This document shows positions 12,231 through 18,333 of a stretch of 18,333 nucleotides of DNA, one piece after another (positions within the stretch are counted from its first letter, which is position 1; each line of letters starts with the position of its first letter). The translations under genes and the position numbers were made by a program. The stretch spans positions 1 through 18,333 of the forward strand of contig UQVI01000016.1 of assembly GCA_900544515.1 (NCBI GenBank), written 5' to 3'. Below the pieces are notes generated by a model. The model saw nothing but the letters and a program-made list of their open reading frames with translations, searched no databases and was not told where the DNA came from. The DNA comes from an uncultured Oscillospiraceae bacterium. Lineage in GTDB: Bacteria; Bacillota; Clostridia; Oscillospirales; Acutalibacteraceae.

Positions 12231-15157
12231 CACTGCACCACTCCTATTGTAATAATTTCAAACGGCTTATATTCGATAACATCGGTTTCGCCCTCAACCT
12301 CTTCAAGCATATTGAGGAGCTTAACCTTTCTGTCAAGCCTGATTTTACCGCGTTTACCGTCCTGCTCTGAAAGGCGGATAACAGTCATTGTGCCGTCTTC
12401 AGACTTTTTCATTGCCTGCATATAAAGAGGAGCAAAGCATTCTGCGTTATAATAAACATCTGCTTTTACAAGCGGAATATTATACTGAAATGCAATATTA
12501 TTAATACCTGCATCAACGGCATTTTTACTGTGCGGCATAATCATATAGCAGAAATTATGATGACCGATATCACTTGTCACGTCAGGACGTATTGTGGCAC
12601 GAAGCAGTGACAGGGACATTGTATGATTATCAAAGCCGATACCATACTTACCGTCGTTTATGAGTGCAACACCGCCGTCAGTCTCTGCCAGGTCTGCCCA
12701 TTTATGATGACAGGTTTCAAAACGTGCCTGCTGCCAAGTGGTATTCTTATGCGTATCACGTTCAATAAAGCCTGCTGAGGTATCGCAAAGTGCCTTACGT
12801 GTCAGAACATTGCAGCCAAACTCAGCCTTTGCCAGCTTATGCTTTTCGTTCCAGTCAACAATATTTTCAACCTCAATACCCCTGCTGCGTCTGAATACAC
12901 GAATCAGCATGGTCCAGCTTGATTTATCGGTTTTAAGAACGGTCTTAAAGGTTGCACTTTCTCCATCCTGCTCACAAAGAGCAAGAGGCTCACTCACCCT
13001 GATTTCAATCTGCTTATCCTTGTAGTTTGGCAGGATATCCCAAGCATCATAGTTGCCCGGACAGTCTGTATATATCTTAAGTTTGTTGAAATCACCGTCT
13101 GCCCATTCCCTGTCATTCTCCTTGTCAAAGAGCGATGCAATTGAGCCGTCGGCATTAAATCTGATAGAGTAATATGGTGTTTCAACCGTATCACCGACGG
13201 TTATCCATTCACCCTTGAATTTGTTCACTCTGATGCCTGCAGATGAAAGTGCAGGAATATTCGGAACAACCCAGTTACCCTTTTTGCCATAACGTGTGGC
13301 AGTGCCCCTGTTATTCGGAATGAAGGTAAGTGCGTCACGCTTAAAATTGAGTGTGTTGAAATACTTTGAGCCTGTGCCGATAATTTTATCCAGTCTTTCC
13401 TCAATCTCCTTATAATCTGCCATTGCATCCTCATAAACAGGATGAATATGAGAGCCGGGCAGAATATCGTGGAACTGGTTAATCAGCAGCTTTTTATAGA
13501 TATCGGTAATTTCCTCTGTGTTATTCTCACCGCGAAGAACGGAAAGCATTTCCGCATCTCTGAGCTTATACTCGAGTCGGCGGTTGGCACGCTTCATATT
13601 TGATTTCGTTGTAAAAGTACCGCGATGCATTTCAAGATAAAGCTCGCCGTCCCATGTTTCAAGGCTGTCATTATTTTTCAGATTTTTCTCAAGAAACTCA
13701 GCACCGCCCATATGTTCGCACTTCGGCATAATGGAAAGCTTATCAAATCTGTGCATAAGCTCAATCATTTCTTCAGTACAGCCTGAGCCGCCGTCACCGT
13801 AGCCGAACATATTCATTGTCTGTCCACCGCTGTCCTTATCAATATATGCCTCCCAGTTTTCCTGAATCTGTGACGGCATATTCCAGGTAATGAAATGGGT
13901 TGGCGGAACACAGGCAAGAACGTCTGTGCCGTCAATACCCTTCCAGATAAAGTTGTTATGCGGAAAGCGGTTTGTATCGTTCCAGGTTGACATCTTGTTT
14001 GACACAAAATAATCCACACCGCTTTTCTTTAAAATCTGAGGCAATATCCAGCTATTGCCGAACACATCAGGCAACCACGCATTATGAACGGTTTTACCGA
14101 ACATTCTTTTATATGTCTGCTGACCGTAAAAACACTGGCGAATCAGAGACTCGGCAGAAGGGACATTGCAATCAGGCTCAACATACATTGCACCCACTGG
14201 CTCAAACTGACCGTTTGCAACCTTTTCCTTAAGCTCGGCAAATACATCGGGATAATACTTTTCAAGCGTTTCATAAACATACGGCTGTGTATGTGTGTAC
14301 TTAAAATCAGGGTACTTATCCATAAGCCTGAGCTGAATTAATACAGTACGCAGATTCTTCTGCACCGCATGGATTCTGCGCCAGTAATAAGCAATATCAA
14401 GGTGAGAATGTGCAATCAGTGCAACGTCACCATTGCCCTTATAATTATCATTGGCAAATACAACATCATTCAGATATTTCTGACAGTCCTCAACGCCTGT
14501 AAGCTCATCACTGTCAAAGTCGATTAAATTTATTGCGTTGTTAAGCTCTTTGTTGAGAAAATTCCTGTAGTCCTCATTGAACAAATCACTTTTAGCAATA
14601 TCAAGCAAAAGTTCAAAATCCCATACAAGATCCTGTACAGCGTGATTCACGGTACAGATATATGCACCCTCAAAAATCTGACGGCAGCCGCGAACGGAAA
14701 GGGACTCCGGATTACGCTCATCATCCGGCTTTGAACGGTTATAACCCATCATCTCAAAATGAAGCGTCTTTTTATCATCCACATAAGGTGAAAGGAGCAT
14801 ACGCTCTCTGTTTGGGTCAACACCGCCAACGTATTTACCGTTTACCTTCACGCAGATTTCAGCCGCTGTTTTCAGCGAGAACCAGAGTTCTTTACCCTGA
14901 AGCTCCTTTGGAACATCTACATCGGCTCTAATAAATGCTGTACCGTCAGGTGTGAAATACATATCACCTTTATTAAGAGGTCTGTAATCCTCGCTGTAAT
15001 ATTCAAACTCCATTTCTGAAATTTGACGTGCATCGCGAATCATAAGATTCTTGATTTCCCATTTACTGTCGTATATATAACGCTTAAGCCAGCCGAAGCG
15101 CAAATCAGTCCATTCCTCCGGACGCATTGAACGTCTGACTACTTTAATATGTGCCAT
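12230..15157 (-). CDS. GH38 alpha-mannosidase
   Basis: 975 residues, no signal peptide, so cytoplasmic. GH38 enzymes are retaining, zinc-dependent alpha-mannosidases. The catalytic domain starts near 240: AHSHLD (metal ligands His252, Asp254), then the nucleophile Asp364 in NAWLPDVFGNSWILPQIL, and the later His in INQFHDILPGSHIHPVYEDA as a further metal ligand. Residues 1-235 form an N-terminal accessory beta domain and the last 300 the GH38 C-terminal beta domains. The usual AWLW after the metal motif is here AYYW. The ATG has AAGGGGGT upstream and lies 14 bp after the NifU-like gene. Its likely substrates are imported alpha-mannosides, for instance from N-glycans or yeast mannan; released mannose would enter metabolism through hexose phosphates, which fits the phosphomutase gene in the same operon. 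The linkage specificity is not readable. Confidence 0.9.
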   Translation of the reverse strand: MAHIKVVRRSMRPEEWTDLRFGWLKRYIYDSKWEIKNLMIRDARQISEMEFEYYSEDYRPLNKGDMYFTPDGTAFIRADVDVPKELQGKELWFSLKTAAEICVKVNGKYVGGVDPNRERMLLSPYVDDKKTLHFEMMGYNRSKPDDERNPESLSVRGCRQIFEGAYICTVNHAVQDLVWDFELLLDIAKSDLFNEDYRNFLNKELNNAINLIDFDSDELTGVEDCQKYLNDVVFANDNYKGNGDVALIAHSHLDIAYYWRRIHAVQKNLRTVLIQLRLMDKYPDFKYTHTQPYVYETLEKYYPDVFAELKEKVANGQFEPVGAMYVEPDCNVPSAESLIRQCFYGQQTYKRMFGKTVHNAWLPDVFGNSWILPQILKKSGVDYFVSNKMSTWNDTNRFPHNNFIWKGIDGTDVLACVPPTHFITWNMPSQIQENWEAYIDKDSGGQTMNMFGYGDGGSGCTEEMIELMHRFDKLSIMPKCEHMGGAEFLEKNLKNNDSLETWDGELYLEMHRGTFTTKSNMKRANRRLEYKLRDAEMLSVLRGENNTEEITDIYKKLLINQFHDILPGSHIHPVYEDAMADYKEIEERLDKIIGTGSKYFNTLNFKRDALTFIPNNRGTATRYGKKGNWVVPNIPALSSAGIRVNKFKGEWITVGDTVETPYYSIRFNADGSIASLFDKENDREWADGDFNKLKIYTDCPGNYDAWDILPNYKDKQIEIRVSEPLALCEQDGESATFKTVLKTDKSSWTMLIRVFRRSRGIEVENIVDWNEKHKLAKAEFGCNVLTRKALCDTSAGFIERDTHKNTTWQQARFETCHHKWADLAETDGGVALINDGKYGIGFDNHTMSLSLLRATIRPDVTSDIGHHNFCYMIMPHSKNAVDAGINNIAFQYNIPLVKADVYYNAECFAPLYMQAMKKSEDGTMTVIRLSEQDGKRGKIRLDRKVKLLNMLEEVEGETDVIEYKPFEIITIGVVQ

Positions 15158-15171
15158 GCTTCAATACCCCC

Positions 15172-15414
15172 TTACATATCCTGAAAGTAAGGCTTTTTGC
15201 GAATGGCAATCACCTTAACATTCTTCTTTAAATCCTTTTTTATCTGCTCCTCTATCCACTGTGTACAGCGGTTAAGAATCAGACATTTCGAACATTCTCC
15301 CCTGAAAATAAGAGAAAGCTCATTGTTATCAAGTGAGACAAACTCGACCCAGCCGCCGTCGCCCTGAAGCTTAGGCTGTAAAACAGTTTCAACATAATTC
15401 TGTACTTTATTCAT
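15172..15414 (-). CDS. NifU C-terminal-domain-like (Nfu-type) small protein
   Basis: 80 residues from the ATG at 15414, chosen because GGAGG lies 6-7 nt upstream; a TTG 12 bases earlier would place the ribosome site inside the gene. The sequence matches the Nfu/NifU-C layout: an N-terminal helix (VQNYVETVLQPKLQGDGG), a strand pair (VEFVSLDNNELSLIFRG), the CxxC motif (Cys41, Cys44 in GECSKC), and a second helix (QWIEEQIKKDL). Nfu proteins carry and hand over [4Fe-4S] clusters, the two cysteines of each monomer jointly holding one cluster in a dimer. Here the usual CPSS continuation is replaced by CLILNRC, with an extra Cys50. It sits 32 bp after the oxidoreductase gene, whose product has a cysteine cluster at its C-terminus, suggesting, but not proving, a donor-client pair. 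Confidence 0.75.
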   Translation of the reverse strand: MNKVQNYVETVLQPKLQGDGGWVEFVSLDNNELSLIFRGECSKCLILNRCTQWIEEQIKKDLKKNVKVIAIRKKPYFQDM

Positions 15415-15446
15415 AACGTCCTCCAAATAAAAATGAATTTGAACTG

Positions 15447-16646
15447 TTATTCGTTAATTTTACCGTAAAGGCATTTTGTATTTTCCTTTTCAATAACCAA
15501 TCCGCAGTAGTTGCACATAATACATTTTGCCTGTCTCTGACTACCATTCATAAGCTTTGTAACCAAGTTCGGCTCGCAGATAAACGGTCTGCACATAGAA
15601 ACGCAGTCAGCCATACCGCTACCGATAATATATTCCATATCATCAAGCCTGTGTATTCCGCCCACTGCAATAACAGGGATTGAAATATTTTGCTTAATTC
15701 TTTGGGCATTGCGGACATTGAAATTTTCAAGAGGCACCGGCTGTTTTATCATCGGATTCACAAGATTTGCCGCCTTGAGTGAAAATGCCTTTAATCCCTT
15801 TGGAAAGGATGCACAGGGCTCCTTATATTTAAAAACTGCATTCATAGGCATAACACGGCTTCGCATTGTGCTCATTCCGTCCTCAACACTGCCGCAGGAA
15901 ATTTCAACGCAGTCAAGCCCTGCCTGTTCAAGACGTTTAACAATTTCAATGCTTTCGTCAATATTCATTCCATTTTTTCTGTTATCAAAAGCACTGAGCT
16001 TTATCCAGACAGGCATATTGTCTGTCCTTTCCTTAATGCCTTTAATAATAAGCTCAACGATTTTACAGCGGTTTTCAAGACTTCCGCCCCAACTGTCACT
16101 GCGTCTGTTACCGTATTTTGACATAAAGTCGTGGAGCAGATAACCGTGACCGCTATGAAGCTGAACACCGTCAAAGCCTGCTTTTTTTGCTCTTACAGCG
16201 GCAGAAACAAAATCATCTATTATCTGATAGATTTCCTGTTCCTCAAGTGCCTTAGCCTTATCCCAGTAAAAAAGATGACGCATTGCAGTGGGTGCAGCCT
16301 TCTGAACGCCGATTGCCTTTGACGATGTCTGCCTACCGCAATGGGCCAGCTGTGCAATAATCGGTGTATCATATTCATGAACAGCAGCCGTTAAAGCCTT
16401 GTAGCCGTCAACCAGCTCATCCTTATGTATTTTTAGCATTGCAGGATATGGTGACATACCGTTTTCACTGACACCTGCATAGCCCGTAATAATACAACCC
16501 ACATTGTTTTTCGCAAGATAGGCATATTTGCTAATCAGCCTTTGGGTAGGCATACCATTTTCGTCAGCTAGTCCGTCATGCGTTGCAGAACGGATAATCC
16601 TGTTTTTCAGCGAAACACCGCCGATGTTTACCTTTTCAAAAATCAT
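15447..16646 (-). CDS. NADH:flavin oxidoreductase, Old Yellow Enzyme family, with C-terminal cysteine cluster
   Basis: 399 residues, an FMN-binding TIM barrel. Visible family motifs: LKNRIIRSATHDGLAD at the first strand, QLAHCGRQ (99-106), the active-site HSGHGYLLHDFMSKYGNRRSDSWGGSLENR (164-193) whose two His bind the substrate, and the phosphate-binding AVGGIH and MADCVSMCRPFICEPNL near the end. The tail carries Cys375, Cys378, Cys381 and Cys392 (CIMCNYC, then 10 residues to C), resembling the [4Fe-4S] site of 2,4-dienoyl-CoA reductase-type enzymes. The FAD/NAD domain of those enzymes is absent, so electrons must come from a separate partner or directly from NAD(P)H. The gene starts 2 bases after the phosphomutase stop (TGATATG) and is coupled to it. 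The native substrate, probably an activated C=C bond, is unknown. Confidence 0.85.
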   Translation of the reverse strand: MIFEKVNIGGVSLKNRIIRSATHDGLADENGMPTQRLISKYAYLAKNNVGCIITGYAGVSENGMSPYPAMLKIHKDELVDGYKALTAAVHEYDTPIIAQLAHCGRQTSSKAIGVQKAAPTAMRHLFYWDKAKALEEQEIYQIIDDFVSAAVRAKKAGFDGVQLHSGHGYLLHDFMSKYGNRRSDSWGGSLENRCKIVELIIKGIKERTDNMPVWIKLSAFDNRKNGMNIDESIEIVKRLEQAGLDCVEISCGSVEDGMSTMRSRVMPMNAVFKYKEPCASFPKGLKAFSLKAANLVNPMIKQPVPLENFNVRNAQRIKQNISIPVIAVGGIHRLDDMEYIIGSGMADCVSMCRPFICEPNLVTKLMNGSQRQAKCIMCNYCGLVIEKENTKCLYGKINE

Positions 16647-16647
16647 A

Positions 16648-18276
16648 TCAGCTGTTGATTATATCCTTAATTTTATTTCTTATTTCTTCAAGTCGTGCGG
16701 CAGCATTCTCCCTGCTCTTATCAACAATGGAATAGTACACCTTGATTTTAGGCTCTGTGCCTGATGGACGAACTGCCATCCATGAGCCATCTTTCCAGAT
16801 ATATTTCAGTACATTTTCCTTTGGCAAATCACGAATACCGGTACTGAAATCAACAATTTTCTCAATTCCGTCAAAAAGTGCTTTACCGGTATTTCTGAAA
16901 TTCGTCATAAGATCCTGTATTTTTTCTGCACCATCCTTGCCCTTAAGGACAAAGGAGTCAAGGAAATCAAGATAGTAGCCGTATTCATCATAAATCTCAT
17001 TCAGTCCGTCAACAAGTGTCTTGCCCTGATTCTTATACCACGCAGCCATCTGGCAGATGAGCATAGACGATACAACTGCATCCTTATCCCTTGCATGTGT
17101 GCCGACAAGATAACCGTACGATTCCTCATAGCCGATAACAAACTCCTGTTTGCCTGTTTCCTCATACTTGTTAATCTTATCGCCGATATACTTAAATCCG
17201 GTAAGCGTTTCCTCAATCTGCAAGCCGAATTTTCTGCCGATATTTGCACCAAGCTCAGAGGTAACAATGGTTTTAACAAGCGTTGACTTTTCATTCAGCT
17301 GTGCTTTTTTCATTGTGAGCACAAACTTTACTAGCAGCGCACCTGTTTGATTGCCTGTGAAGAGCTTATAATCGTCACCATCTTTTACGGCAATGCCCAC
17401 TCGGTCACAGTCAGGATCCGTACCCAGCACTAAATCAGCACCAATTTCCTTAGCCTTTTCAATCGCGATTGTAAGTGCATCCTTTTCCTCAGGATTCGGT
17501 GAACGGACGGTTGAGAAATTGCCGTCAGGAAGTTCCTGTTCCTTAACAACAGTAACATCCATTCCCTCCAACATTCTTCTAACAGGGATATTGCCTGTGC
17601 CGTGAAGAGGGGTATAAACAATCTTCAAATCACTTTTTTCTTCATAAAGGGACTGTTTTTTAACCTCTGCAAGAAAAGCGGAAAGCTCTTTCTCTCCGAT
17701 ATAGGTAATCAGCTCACTATCCTCAGCAAAAGGAATGGAGGAATAATCGGTTATATCGTTGATATATGAAATCGCATTTTTCGCATCCTCCGTGCAGAAC
17801 TGACACCCCTTATCATCATACACCTTATAGCCGTTATACTCCTTTGGATTATGTGATGCGGTAAGCATAACACCTGCTGTGCAGGAAAGATAATGCGTTG
17901 TGAAGGAAAGCACAGGAACAGGCACGACCATTTCATAAATGTACACCTTTATGCCCTCTGAGGCAAAAACACCTGCTGCTGTTTTTGCAAAATACTGTGA
18001 ATTGTTTCTTGTATCATAAGCAATGGCAACAGAGATATCACCGCTGTTTTTGCTCTTAAGATATCTTGCAAGACCGAGTGTTGCCTTGCCCACAGTATAT
18101 CTGTTCATTCGGTTAGATCCTGCACCCATAATACCGCGCAGACCGCCTGTGCCGAACGCAAGGTCCCTATAAAATCTGTCCTCTATTTCCTTTTCGTCAT
18201 ACAAAGCAGCAAGCTCATATCTTGTAGCATCATCCGCAAAATCAAGCCACTGCTGATATTTTTCTTTATAATTCAT
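16648..18276 (-). CDS. Alpha-phosphoglucomutase / phosphomannomutase
   Basis: 542 residues, full length for the Firmicute PgcA-type alpha-D-phosphohexomutase, which interconverts hexose 1- and 6-phosphates through a phosphoserine. Motifs: FGTGGLRG (41-48), active-site TASHNPKEYNGYK with Ser141, metal-binding DPDCDR (287-292), sugar-binding GYEESYG (382-388), and phosphate-binding RPSGTEPK (503-510). The ATG at 18276 has GGGAG at about 10 nt. It is the first gene of a leftward operon with the oxidoreductase, NifU-like, alpha-mannosidase and small membrane genes; the oxidoreductase start is 1 bp away. In such bacteria the enzyme feeds glycogen, exopolysaccharide or teichoic precursor synthesis, or sugar breakdown. 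Whether glucose or mannose phosphate is preferred cannot be judged; the mannosidase in the operon makes a mannose role attractive. Confidence 0.92.
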   Translation of the reverse strand: MNYKEKYQQWLDFADDATRYELAALYDEKEIEDRFYRDLAFGTGGLRGIMGAGSNRMNRYTVGKATLGLARYLKSKNSGDISVAIAYDTRNNSQYFAKTAAGVFASEGIKVYIYEMVVPVPVLSFTTHYLSCTAGVMLTASHNPKEYNGYKVYDDKGCQFCTEDAKNAISYINDITDYSSIPFAEDSELITYIGEKELSAFLAEVKKQSLYEEKSDLKIVYTPLHGTGNIPVRRMLEGMDVTVVKEQELPDGNFSTVRSPNPEEKDALTIAIEKAKEIGADLVLGTDPDCDRVGIAVKDGDDYKLFTGNQTGALLVKFVLTMKKAQLNEKSTLVKTIVTSELGANIGRKFGLQIEETLTGFKYIGDKINKYEETGKQEFVIGYEESYGYLVGTHARDKDAVVSSMLICQMAAWYKNQGKTLVDGLNEIYDEYGYYLDFLDSFVLKGKDGAEKIQDLMTNFRNTGKALFDGIEKIVDFSTGIRDLPKENVLKYIWKDGSWMAVRPSGTEPKIKVYYSIVDKSRENAAARLEEIRNKIKDIINS

Positions 18277-18310
18277 AATATAAAATCTCCCGGATTTACT
18301 TAAAATACAT

Positions 18311-18316
18311 ATAATA
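18311..18316 (-). promoter_or_regulatory. Possible -10 box of the phosphomutase operon
   Basis: On the minus strand TATTAT (complement of 18311-18316) lies 34 bp before the ATG. The matching -35 box would fall at or beyond the window edge, so the promoter cannot be verified here. Confidence 0.3.
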
Positions 18317-18333
18317 CTGACATTTAATCATAC

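Noticed and set aside
13972..14341. Overlapping plus-strand frames opposite the alpha-mannosidase.
   Set aside because: Antisense to conserved GH38 catalytic sequence, no start signals, no recognisable protein.
1..18333. Search for tRNA, rRNA, riboswitches, CRISPR arrays and mobile elements.
   Set aside because: No cloverleaf, conserved rRNA stretch, regular repeat array, transposase or integrase was recognised; intergenic gaps are short and mostly explained by promoters and terminators.

Overview
The window is AT-rich DNA from a Gram-positive bacterium, most likely an anaerobic, probably gut-associated member of the Clostridia (a Ruminococcaceae/Oscillospiraceae-type genome is my best guess). 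The pointers are a sortase plus a surface protein with an IPKTG anchor, AGGAGG-like ribosome binding sites, TTGACA/TATAAT-type promoters, a YtrA-type GntR/ABC cassette, a CmpB-type membrane protein and a rubredoxin. I see no rRNA, tRNA, CRISPR array, insertion sequence or phage gene. Most genes lie on the minus strand; only three genes (TetR regulator, CmpB-like protein, rubredoxin) are on the plus strand.

Left part (1-6000), cell surface. A 1083-residue secreted protein with a C-terminal IPKTG sorting signal is transcribed leftwards from a strong promoter. A TetR-family regulator is transcribed divergently. The 304-bp spacer between them holds a 28-bp imperfect palindrome next to the regulator's promoter, and a copy of its half-site in the leader of the surface-protein gene, so the regulator may control both. 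The regulator shares a bidirectional terminator with a convergent two-gene operon: a phosphoribosyltransferase-like protein whose PRPP loop has lost its acidic pair, followed by a class B sortase that could anchor the surface protein.

Middle part (6000-11500), housekeeping and transport. It holds a CCA-adding tRNA nucleotidyltransferase, a small CmpB-like membrane protein (possibly leaderless), a Na+/phosphate symporter with a PhoU-like tail, and a three-gene operon of YtrA-type GntR repressor, ABC ATPase and ABC-2 permease. That operon's promoter is overlapped by a clear palindromic operator.

Right part (11600-18333), metabolism. A 51-residue rubredoxin on the plus strand runs convergently, through a shared bidirectional terminator, into a five-gene minus-strand operon. 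In order of transcription this operon encodes alpha-phosphoglucomutase/phosphomannomutase, an Old Yellow Enzyme-family oxidoreductase with a C-terminal cysteine cluster, a minimal NifU-C-like protein, a GH38 alpha-mannosidase and a small membrane-anchored protein of unknown function. Genes in it are separated by 1 to 32 bp or overlap. The operon joins hexose-phosphate and mannoside metabolism with iron-sulfur/flavin redox chemistry; why these are together is not explained by any pathway I know.

The points most worth following are the surface protein with its presumed regulator and sortase, the degenerate phosphoribosyltransferase beside the sortase, and the iron-sulfur/flavin pair inside a sugar operon.
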